The notes under the pieces were generated by a model. It was given only the letters and a program-made list of their open reading frames with translations, was not told the DNA's origin and ran no database searches. From UBA10649 sp964391765 (lineage in GTDB: Bacteria > Actinomycetota > Actinomycetes > S36-B12): a DNA stretch of 21,973 bases. The number at the start of each line of letters is the position of its first letter. Position 1 is the stretch's first letter. Below, in pieces: positions 14,899 to 21,973 of the stretch. The DNA lies in assembly GCA_964391765.1 (NCBI GenBank), contig CAYMNG010000036.1, forward strand, positions 1 through 21,973, given 5' to 3'. The translations under genes were made by a program, and so were the position numbers.

Positions 14899-16131
14899 AT
14901 GGAAGGTGCCCTGTCCTACGTCCTCGCCGCGCTGGCGGTCCTCGTGGTCGTCGCCGTCGTCACGGGCCTGGTGCTGCGCCGCTCGACCGCTCGCCGCGCC
15001 GTCTCGTCGACGCCGCGCCCGGGGATCGACTACGCCCCCGGCGTGGGTGACGACGATTCGGCCCCGCGCGACACCCCGCGGCGGACCGTCGCGACGGTCG
15101 ACGTCGGTGCGGCGCTGGTCGAACCGGAGGCGGGCCCCGCGGCCGACGCCGATGCGGTCGTGACGCCCACCGCCGAGGAGCTCGAGGGGCTCCTGGTCGT
15201 CGAGGTACCCGAACCGGCCTCGGGGCGGCTGCGCCGGCTGCGGTCCCGACTCGCGCGTTCGCAGAACGCCATCGGGCGGGGACTGCTCGCCCTGCTGAGC
15301 AAGGACACCGTCGACGAGGAAACCTGGGAGCAGGTCGAGGAGACGCTCCTGGGGGCCGACCTCGGTGTCGGTCCGACGACCGAGCTGATGGAGCGGCTGC
15401 GCACCCGCGTGCGGGTCGACGGGGCCGGTGGTCCGGACGCGGTGCGCCGGATCCTGCACGAGGAGCTGCTCGCGCTCGTCGATCCGACGATGGACCGGAC
15501 GGTTCGGGCCGAGCGGATCGACGGCCGGCCCGGTGTCGTGCTCGTCGTCGGGGTCAACGGCACCGGGAAGACGACCACGACCGGGAAACTCGCCCGGCTC
15601 GCGGTGGCGAACGACCATACCGTCGTGCTGGGCGCCGCGGACACGTTCCGGGCGGCCGCGGCCGAGCAGTTGCAGACGTGGGGGGATCGTGTCGGAGCCG
15701 TCGTCGTCCGTGGCGCGGAGGGCGGCGACCCGGCGGCGGTCGCCTTCGATGCGGTCAGCGTGGGCATCGGCGCCGACGTCGACACGGTCATCATCGACAC
15801 CGCCGGCCGGCTGCACACCAAGACCGGCCTGATGGACGAACTCGGCAAGGTCAAGCGGGTCGTGGAGAAGAAATCCCCGGTCGACGAGGTGCTGCTGGTC
15901 CTGGACGCGACGACGGGGCAGAACGGACTGGTCCAGGCACGGGTCTTCGCGGAGGTCGTCGACGTGACCGGCGTCGTGTTGACCAAGCTGGACGGGACTG
16001 CCCGTGGCGGGATCGTCGTGGCGGTGCAACGAGATCTCGGCGTCCCGGTCAAGCTCGTCGGACTGGGGGAGGGTCCGGACGATCTGGCGCCGTTCGACGC
16101 GGACGCCTTCGTCACCGCCCTCATCGACTAG
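14899..16131 (+). CDS. ftsY: signal recognition particle receptor FtsY
   Basis: FtsY is the membrane-bound GTPase that docks the SRP-ribosome complex at the translocon. The 410-residue protein starts with a membrane helix (about 6-27), typical of actinobacterial FtsY, followed by an acidic, Pro-rich A-domain linker. The NG domain has GVNGTGKTTTTGKLA (218-232), DTFRAAAAEQL (248-258), DTAGR (300-304), and TKLDGTARGG (362-371). The chosen ATG has GGAAGG 9 bases upstream; ATGs at 14863 and 14890 are in frame but are less well placed. Its partner Ffh lies downstream after amt. Confidence 0.96.
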   Translation: MEGALSYVLAALAVLVVVAVVTGLVLRRSTARRAVSSTPRPGIDYAPGVGDDDSAPRDTPRRTVATVDVGAALVEPEAGPAADADAVVTPTAEELEGLLVVEVPEPASGRLRRLRSRLARSQNAIGRGLLALLSKDTVDEETWEQVEETLLGADLGVGPTTELMERLRTRVRVDGAGGPDAVRRILHEELLALVDPTMDRTVRAERIDGRPGVVLVVGVNGTGKTTTTGKLARLAVANDHTVVLGAADTFRAAAAEQLQTWGDRVGAVVVRGAEGGDPAAVAFDAVSVGIGADVDTVIIDTAGRLHTKTGLMDELGKVKRVVEKKSPVDEVLLVLDATTGQNGLVQARVFAEVVDVTGVVLTKLDGTARGGIVVAVQRDLGVPVKLVGLGEGPDDLAPFDADAFVTALID

Positions 16132-16203
16132 TACGGCTGCTGCTCCGCCCGCGACCCGGGACGAGTGGTACGCACGACCGGGAGCACACCCGCCGGCGGC
16201 GCT

Positions 16204-16226
16204 CCCGGCGGCGCTCCCGCCGTGGG
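16204..16226 (+). terminator. hairpin downstream of ftsY, candidate terminator
   Basis: CCCGGCGG (16204-16211), a 5-base loop, then CCGCC-GT-GGG (16217-16226) can form an 8-bp stem with a 2-base bulge. It overlaps a tandem 12-base repeat, GGCGGCGCTCCC, at 16195-16206 and 16207-16218. It lies 73 bases after the ftsY stop with no T-run. Confidence 0.3.
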
Positions 16227-16263
16227 CGTCGGTCGGCCTGGCGCGGGCAGGACGCCGGTCCGC

Positions 16264-16310
16264 GTAACACGGCGTTCACCGAAGACGGCGGATCGTCACC
16301 GGGCGGAAAC
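16264..16310 (+). promoter_or_regulatory. candidate GlnR operator upstream of amt
   Basis: GTCAC-CGGGCG-GAAAC (16295-16310) matches the actinobacterial GlnR half-site pattern GTnAC-N6-GAAAC exactly. A second, weaker element, GTAAC-ACGGCG-TTCAC (16264-16279), lies 31 bases upstream, about three helical turns. The stronger site is 75 bases before the amt start. GlnR activation of amt under nitrogen limitation is established in Streptomyces and mycobacteria; its action here is inferred. Confidence 0.5.
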
Positions 16311-16385
16311 CTCCGGATGCCCCGGTCGAAACGTCCCGCCACGAGGCTCGCCCCCGTCCGCACCGCGCTCGGAGGGAGAACGCTC

Positions 16386-17702
<1,317 letters not shown>

Positions 17703-17707
17703 CGCCC

Positions 17708-19231
17708 GTGTTCGCGACCCTCTCTGACCGCCTCGCCGCCACGTTCAAGGGACTTCGGGGCAAGGGACGCCTGTCCGAGGCGGATGTCGACGCGACCGTC
17801 CGGGAGATTCGCACGGCCCTGCTCGACGCGGACGTCGCCCTGCCGGTCGTGCGGTCGTTCTGCGCGACGGTCAAGGAACGGGCGCTGTCGGCGGAGGTCT
17901 CCGGCGCGCTGAACCCCGCGCAGCAGGTCGTCAAGATCGTCCACGAGGAACTCGTCGCGATCCTGGGCGGCCAGACGGCGCGGCTGGCCATGGCGAAGAC
18001 CGGGCCGACGGTGATCCTGCTCGCCGGACTGCAGGGCGCGGGCAAGACGACGCTGGCGGGCAAGCTCGCGTCGAAGCTGCGCGGTGACGGGCATGCGCCG
18101 GTCCTGGTCGCGGCGGATCTGCAGCGGCCCAACGCCGTCGACCAGCTCAAGGTGGTCGGCGAGCGCGCCGGCGTCCCGGTGTTCGCCCCTGAGCCGGGCA
18201 ACGGGGTCGGTGATCCGGTCGCGGTGACGAGGGCGGCGCGGGAGTTCGCCCAGACCAAGCAGCACGACGTCGTCATCGTCGACACGGCGGGCCGACTGGC
18301 CGTCGACGCCGACCTCATGCAGCAACTGCGCGACGTGCGTGACGCCGCTCGACCCGACGACATCCTGCTGGTCGTCGACGCGATGATCGGGCAGGACGCG
18401 GTTCGCACCGCCGAGGAGTTCGCGGCCGGCGTCGGGTTCGACGCGGTCGTCCTGACCAAGCTCGACGGCGACGCCCGTGGTGGTGCGGCGCTGTCGATCG
18501 TGTCGGTCACCAATCGGCCGATCATGTTCGCCTCGGTCGGCGAGAAGCTCACCGAGTTCGAGGTGTTCCATCCGGACCGGATGGCCTCGCGCATCCTCGA
18601 CATGGGCGATGTGCTCACCTTGATCGAACAGGCCGAGCGGGCGTTCGACGCCGAGCAGGCCGAGCGGATGGCCCGCAAGGTCTCCGCCGGGGAGGACTTC
18701 ACCCTCGAGGACTTCCTCGAGCAGATGCAGGCCGTCAAGAAGATGGGTTCGCTGGGCAAGATCCTGGGGATGCTGCCCGGTATGGGCGAGGTGAAGGCCC
18801 AACTCGACCAGGTCGACGACCGCGAACTCGACCGCGTGGCGGCGATCATCCAGTCGATGACCCCGGCCGAGCGGCGCGATCCGAAGATCCTCAATGCCTC
18901 CCGCAGGGCGCGGATCGCGCGCGGGTCGGGCACGCAGGTCAGTGATGTCAACGGTCTGGTCGAGCGGTTCGCCGACGCGCAGAAGATGATGCGCCAGATG
19001 GGCAAGGGCGGGGGGATGCCGACGCTGCCGGGGATGCCCGGATTCGGCGGCAGCAAGAAGTCCAAGGGACGCACGGCGAAGGCGGTCAAGGCCGGCAAGG
19101 GCGCCAAGCGCAGCGGGAACCCGGCGAAGCGGGCTGCGGCGGTCGGTGCCCCCGTCGAGGCGGATCACGCCGAGGCGCCGGCGTTCGACGTCTCCACGCT
19201 GCCCCCCGAACTGCGCGACCTGCTGTCGTAG
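17708..19231 (+). CDS. ffh: signal recognition particle protein Ffh
   Basis: Ffh binds signal sequences and SRP RNA, and with FtsY delivers nascent membrane proteins. The 507-residue protein has the N domain (1-90), then the GTPase with GLQGAGKTTLAGKLA (107-121), AADLQRPNAVDQL (135-147), DTAGR (192-196) and TKLDGDARGG. The M domain (about 300-445) is Met-rich (ILGMLPGMGEV, KMMRQMGKGGGMPTLPGM) and has the RNA-binding segment NASRRARIARGSG. A Lys/Ala-rich tail (about 447-480) and an acidic end (TLPPELRDLLS) follow. The GTG at 17708 is supported by the family N-terminus MFATLSDRL. The stop is five bases before palindromic repeat copy B. Ffh is separated from ftsY only by amt. Confidence 0.98.
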   Translation: MFATLSDRLAATFKGLRGKGRLSEADVDATVREIRTALLDADVALPVVRSFCATVKERALSAEVSGALNPAQQVVKIVHEELVAILGGQTARLAMAKTGPTVILLAGLQGAGKTTLAGKLASKLRGDGHAPVLVAADLQRPNAVDQLKVVGERAGVPVFAPEPGNGVGDPVAVTRAAREFAQTKQHDVVIVDTAGRLAVDADLMQQLRDVRDAARPDDILLVVDAMIGQDAVRTAEEFAAGVGFDAVVLTKLDGDARGGAALSIVSVTNRPIMFASVGEKLTEFEVFHPDRMASRILDMGDVLTLIEQAERAFDAEQAERMARKVSAGEDFTLEDFLEQMQAVKKMGSLGKILGMLPGMGEVKAQLDQVDDRELDRVAAIIQSMTPAERRDPKILNASRRARIARGSGTQVSDVNGLVERFADAQKMMRQMGKGGGMPTLPGMPGFGGSKKSKGRTAKAVKAGKGAKRSGNPAKRAAAVGAPVEADHAEAPAFDVSTLPPELRDLLS

Positions 19232-19236
19232 CCTCC

Positions 19237-19315
19237 AACCGCCGACGCGACCCGAATGGTTGGCGAGACCGGACATTTCGGGCGCGAACCAACCGTTCAG
19301 GTCGCGTCGACGGTT
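19237..19315. repeat. imperfect palindromic repeat, copy B (downstream of ffh)
   Basis: Two 27-base arms (19237-19263 and 19289-19315) are reverse complements at 24 of 27 positions, with a 25-base loop. The left arm differs from that of copy A (9808-9833) at one of 26 positions, and total length (79 bases) is the same in both copies. Loop sequences differ. It lies between the ffh stop and the rpsP promoter, where it could end ffh transcription. Confidence 0.87.
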
Positions 19316-19328
19316 CGGGGTGGGTCGG

Positions 19329-19358
19329 TTCGGCGCGTGCCGCCGGGTCTGGCACAAT
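19329..19358 (+). promoter_or_regulatory. candidate rpsP operon promoter
   Basis: TTCGGC (19329-19334), an 18-base spacer, then CACAAT (19353-19358) form a plausible housekeeping promoter. It would give the rpsP transcript a leader of about 120 bases, which contains no recognised riboswitch. It starts 13 bases after palindrome copy B. Confidence 0.4.
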
Positions 19359-19487
19359 GGGCGGGCACGTGTCGTGACGGCGGGCCCTCTACCGCGCCGG
19401 GACGACGACCCGCAGGCTTGCCTCGATGTCGCACCCCACGCGGCGGTTCGGGCGCATACCGACCACACAACAGGAGAAGCACGACTC

Positions 19488-19976
19488 GTGGCCGTCAAGA
19501 TCAAGTTGAAGCGCCTGGGCAAGATCCACGCCCCGCAGTACCGCATCGTCGTCGCCGACGCGCGCACCGCCCGCAATGGCCGGGCGATCGAGGAGCTGGG
19601 CATCTACCAGCCGATGGACAACCCGAGCGTGATCCGGGTGGACTCCGCGCGGGTCCAGTACTGGTTGGGAGTCGGCGCGCAGCCGACCGAGGCGGTCGCG
19701 GCGATCCTCAAGGTGACCGGCGACTGGCAGAAGTTCAAGGGTCTGCCGGGCGCCGAAGGGACTCTCGAGGTCGCTGCCCCCAAGCCGAGCAAGGTGCTGG
19801 CGTACGAGGCCGCCGTCCAGGCCGCCGCCGCCGAGCCGACCGCGAAGCCCAAGCCCAAGCTCGAGGTCGCCGCCGAGCCGGCCGCCGAGGCTGCCACCGA
19901 GCCGGTCGCCGAGCCGGTCGCCGAGGCTGCTACCGAGCCGGTCGCCGAGGCCGCCGCCGAGGAGTCCGGGGCCTGA
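19488..19976 (+). CDS. rpsP: 30S ribosomal protein bS16 with extended Ala/Glu-rich tail
   Basis: bS16 is a small-subunit protein needed for 30S assembly. The core (1-85) is typical: MAVKIKLKRLGKIHAPQYRI, then VADARTARNGRAIEELGIY and VQYWLGVGAQPTEAV. At 162 residues it is far longer than the roughly 80-90 residues of many bacteria; longer tails are common in actinobacteria. Here the tail is low-complexity Ala/Glu/Pro/Val with the nonamer EAATEPVAE twice. The GTG at 19488 has AGGAG a suitable distance upstream. The stop overlaps the khpA ATG (TGATG). First gene of the rpsP-khpA-rimM-trmD operon. Confidence 0.96.
   Translation: MAVKIKLKRLGKIHAPQYRIVVADARTARNGRAIEELGIYQPMDNPSVIRVDSARVQYWLGVGAQPTEAVAAILKVTGDWQKFKGLPGAEGTLEVAAPKPSKVLAYEAAVQAAAAEPTAKPKPKLEVAAEPAAEAATEPVAEPVAEAATEPVAEAAAEESGA
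19887..19946 (+). repeat. imperfect tandem repeat in the bS16 tail
   Basis: A 24-base unit, starting GAGGCTGCYACC and ending GTCGCC, occurs at 19887-19910 and 19923-19946 with one silent difference. The 12 bases between them repeat the unit's 3' part. The period is 36 bases, encoding EAATEPVAEPVA. It probably expands or contracts by slippage. Confidence 0.65.
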
Positions 19977-20215
19977 TGCTCGACGACGCACTGGGCCACC
20001 TGGTTCGCGGCATCGTCGACCACCCGGACGACGTCGACGTCCGCGAGCGCAACGGGCGGCGGGGCCGGTCCCTGGACGTGCGCGTTCACCCGGACGACAT
20101 GGGCCGGGTCATCGGCCGTGGCGGGCGGACCGCCACGGCACTGCGCACCGTGATCACCGCGATCAACGATGACCGCGGTGTGCGGATCGACTTCCTCGAC
20201 GTCGCGGAGCGCTAG
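19976..20215 (+). CDS. khpA: KH-domain RNA-binding protein KhpA
   Basis: A 79-residue single KH-domain protein. The RNA-binding loop is in VHPDDMGRVIGRGGRTATAL (GxxG-type GRGG). The order rpsP-khpA-rimM-trmD is highly conserved. KhpA works with KhpB/Jag in several Gram-positive bacteria and binds many RNAs; the exact role here is inferred. The ATG overlaps the rpsP stop, and rimM follows five bases after the stop. Confidence 0.93.
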   Translation: MLDDALGHLVRGIVDHPDDVDVRERNGRRGRSLDVRVHPDDMGRVIGRGGRTATALRTVITAINDDRGVRIDFLDVAER

Positions 20216-20220
20216 CCCAC

Positions 20221-20745
20221 GTGCGCGTCGTCGTCGGGCGGATCGGCCGGCCGCACGGCATCCGCGGTGAGGTCAGCGTCCGGCCGCTGACCGACGAACC
20301 CGACACGCGGTTCGCGCCCGGGTCCGCGCTGCTGGACGAGCGTGGCGGCCGCGAACTGGTCGTCGAGCGGTCGCACTGGCACTCGGGCCGGCTGCTGGTC
20401 GCGTTCCTCGGCGTCACTGACCGCACCGCGGCTCAGGAGTTGCGCGGCACGCAGTTGTCCATCGACCGGCCCGACGACGAGCGCCCGGCCGATCCGGCGG
20501 AGTACTACGACGCCCACCTCGTCGGCTGTCAGGCGCTGGTCGACGGTGACGTGATCGGGGAGGTCGTGGAGGTCATCCACCTACCGGCGCAGGATCTGCT
20601 GGCCGTGCGCCTGGCCGAGGGCCGCGAGGCGCTCGTGCCGTTCGTCGCGACGATCGTGCCCGCGGTCGACATCGACGCCCGTCGGATCGTCCTGGATCCC
20701 CCGCCCGGCCTGCTCGACGCGCCCGAGGATCCGGTCGGCGACTGA
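20221..20745 (+). CDS. rimM: 16S rRNA processing protein RimM
   Basis: RimM helps mature the head of the 30S subunit and contacts uS19. The 174-residue protein has the N-terminal barrel with VGRIGRPHGIRGEVSV (5-20) and the C-terminal PRC-barrel with EYYDAHLVGC (94-103), ALVPFVATIVPAVD (137-150). The length is normal. The GTG at 20221 is five bases after khpA. The TGA overlaps the trmD ATG by one base, indicating translational coupling. Confidence 0.96.
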   Translation: MRVVVGRIGRPHGIRGEVSVRPLTDEPDTRFAPGSALLDERGGRELVVERSHWHSGRLLVAFLGVTDRTAAQELRGTQLSIDRPDDERPADPAEYYDAHLVGCQALVDGDVIGEVVEVIHLPAQDLLAVRLAEGREALVPFVATIVPAVDIDARRIVLDPPPGLLDAPEDPVGD

Positions 20746-21458
20746 TGCGCATCGACGTCGTCTCCATCTTCCCGGCGTACCTCGACCCGCTGCGCCTGTC
20801 ACTCGTCGGCAGGGCGATCGACGCCGGACTCGTCGACCTGCGGGTGCACGACCTGCGCGACCACACCGACGACCGGCACCGCACCGTCGACGACACCCCG
20901 TACGGCGGCGGGCCGGGGATGGTCATGGGCCCGGAGCCGTGGGGACGTGCGCTGGACGCCATCGGGGCCGACCCGACGACGGGCGAACGACCGGTGCTGG
21001 TCGTGCCCACGCCGTCGGGTGGGCGGTTCGACCAGCGGACGGCGCAGACCTGGAGCCAGGAGCCGTGGCTGGTGTTCGCCTGCGGGCGGTACGAGGGGAT
21101 CGACGCGCGGGTCGGCGCGCACTACGCCGCCCGACCGGACTGGGCGGGGGTGCGCGAGGTGTCGCTCGGCGACTACGTCCTGGCCGGCGGCGAGGCCGCA
21201 GTGCTGGCGATGGTCGAGGCGACCGTGCGACTGCTGCCCGGCGTTCTGGGCAATGCGGACAGCGTCCGGGACGACTCGTTCGCCCCCGGGGCGATGGCCC
21301 GGCTGGTCGAGGGCCCGGTGTTCACCAAGCCGCCGTCCTGGCGCGGACTCGACGTGCCCGACGTCCTCCTCAGCGGCCACCACGGGCAGATCGACGCCTG
21401 GCGGGCCGACCGCGCGCGTGAGCGCACGGCGTCGATCCGGCCGGACCTGCAGGCCTGA
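20745..21458 (+). CDS. trmD: tRNA (guanine37-N1)-methyltransferase TrmD
   Basis: TrmD makes m1G37 in tRNAs that read C-starting codons, preventing +1 frameshifts. The 237-residue protein has MRIDVVSIFP, PYGGGPGMVM (52-61), CGRYEGID (113-120) and SLGDYVLAGGE (140-150), the last two forming the SAM-binding trefoil knot. Acidic residues in NADSVRDDSF (170-179) include the expected catalytic Asp. LLSGHHGQIDAWR (208-220) lies in the C-terminal domain. It is coupled to rimM. Its stop is only 15 bases from the stop of the convergent pgm, so the usual rplS does not follow. Confidence 0.97.
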   Translation: MRIDVVSIFPAYLDPLRLSLVGRAIDAGLVDLRVHDLRDHTDDRHRTVDDTPYGGGPGMVMGPEPWGRALDAIGADPTTGERPVLVVPTPSGGRFDQRTAQTWSQEPWLVFACGRYEGIDARVGAHYAARPDWAGVREVSLGDYVLAGGEAAVLAMVEATVRLLPGVLGNADSVRDDSFAPGAMARLVEGPVFTKPPSWRGLDVPDVLLSGHHGQIDAWRADRARERTASIRPDLQA

Positions 21459-21473
21459 GGGATCGCCCGTCGA

Positions 21474-21973
21474 TCACGTGCCCAGGGCCGCGGCCACGAC
21501 CGCTCGGGCGTCGTCCTGGATGCGGGCCAGGTGTTCGGGCCCGCGGAAGGACTCCGCGTAGATCTTGTACACGTCCTCGGTACCGGAGGGCCGCGCCGCG
21601 AACCAGCCGTCGTCGGTGGTCACCTTCAGGCCGCCGATGGGTTCGCCGTTTCCGGGCGCGTGGGTCAGGCGGTCCCGGATCGGCTCGCCGGCCAGGTGCG
21701 TCGCGGTGACCTGCTCGGGTGCCAGCCGGGCGAGGGTCGCCTTCTGCTCGCGGGTCGCGGCGGCGTCGACGCGCGCGTAGACCGGATCACCGTGGACGGC
21801 GGTGAGGTCGACGTAGTGCCGCGACGGCGTGCGACCGGTCACCGCGAGGATCTCCGAGGCGAGCAGGGCGGCGATGATGCCGTCCTTGTCCGTCGTCCAC
21901 GCCGACCCGTCGCGCCGGAGGAAGGACGCGCCCGCGCTCTCCTCGCCGCCGAAGACCACGCCGCCCTCGCTCA
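21474..21973 (-). CDS. pgm: alpha-D-glucose phosphate-specific phosphoglucomutase, C-terminal part (5' end beyond the window)
   Basis: The last 166 codons of a phosphoglucomutase are visible; the N-terminal part with the phosphoserine loop lies outside the window. The enzyme interconverts glucose 1-phosphate and glucose 6-phosphate. The fragment starts in SEGGVVFGGEESAGASFLRR and has WTTDKDGI, a conserved sugar-binding segment. It ends with the phosphate-binding loop ARPSGTEDVYKIYAESF in the C-terminal domain. These motifs point to the alpha-PGM subfamily rather than phosphomannomutase. A GTG at 21959 within this stretch is not the true start, because the family sequence continues upstream to the window edge. 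Confidence 0.92.
   Translation of the reverse strand, partial: SEGGVVFGGEESAGASFLRRDGSAWTTDKDGIIAALLASEILAVTGRTPSRHYVDLTAVHGDPVYARVDAAATREQKATLARLAPEQVTATHLAGEPIRDRLTHAPGNGEPIGGLKVTTDDGWFAARPSGTEDVYKIYAESFRGPEHLARIQDDARAVVAAALGT

Noticed and set aside
16195..16218. Two tandem GGCGGCGCTCCC units as a possible regulatory repeat or CRISPR remnant
   Set aside because: Only two short direct copies without spacers; better explained as part of a hairpin downstream of ftsY.
16132..16385. Possible small gene or SRP RNA between ftsY and amt
   Set aside because: No start with a ribosome binding site and coding pattern, and no SRP RNA-like conserved tetraloop helix could be recognised.

Overview
This is a GC-rich bacterial chromosome segment from a draft assembly (there is a run of ten Ns at 4822-4831). 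Gene content and order point to an Actinomycetota member: rpmB is divergent from a DAK2 gene, followed by recG-rsmD-coaD-sepIVA-like-DUF177-rpmF-plsX-ACP-like-rnc-mutM-smc-ftsY-amt-ffh-rpsP-khpA-rimM-trmD. A SepIVA-type coiled-coil gene beside coaD, many GTG starts, one-base TGATG gene overlaps and apparently leaderless promoters all fit that phylum. I cannot name a genus from sequence alone.

Layout. Positions 1-362 hold the 5' end of rpmB (minus strand) and a divergent intergenic region. From 363 to 5944 lies a plus-strand block: DAK2/FakA-like protein, RecG, RsmD (interrupted near its end by the assembly gap), CoaD and a short SepIVA-like protein, closed by a strong hairpin. From 6065 to 9834 is a classic block of ribosome, lipid and RNA genes: DUF177, bL32, PlsX, an acyl-carrier-protein-like protein that lacks the phosphopantetheine serine, RNase III and MutM. 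Smc follows (9941-13498). Two minus-strand membrane-protein genes (a five-helix protein and a YhhN/lysoplasmalogenase-family protein) separate smc from ftsY. Then come ftsY, amt (with a candidate GlnR site upstream), ffh, and the rpsP-khpA-rimM-trmD translation operon. The window ends in the 3' part of a convergent phosphoglucomutase gene.

How the genes work together. FtsY and Ffh are the two GTPases of co-translational membrane targeting. RpsP, KhpA, RimM and TrmD serve 30S subunit maturation and tRNA modification. DUF177, bL32, RNase III and RsmD serve ribosome biogenesis. PlsX and perhaps the DAK2 protein feed phospholipid synthesis. RecG, MutM and Smc serve DNA repair and chromosome organisation, and the SepIVA-like protein probably serves division or envelope growth. 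Amt imports ammonium.

Most notable: (1) the ACP-like gene between plsX and rnc has no DSL serine; (2) a roughly 79-bp imperfect palindrome occurs twice, at the 3' ends of mutM and ffh, and in the first case supplies the last codons and stop of mutM; (3) amt keeps the C-terminal tail used for PII contact, but the usual glnB-glnD pair is missing between amt and ffh; (4) the usual rplS after trmD is replaced by a convergent pgm.
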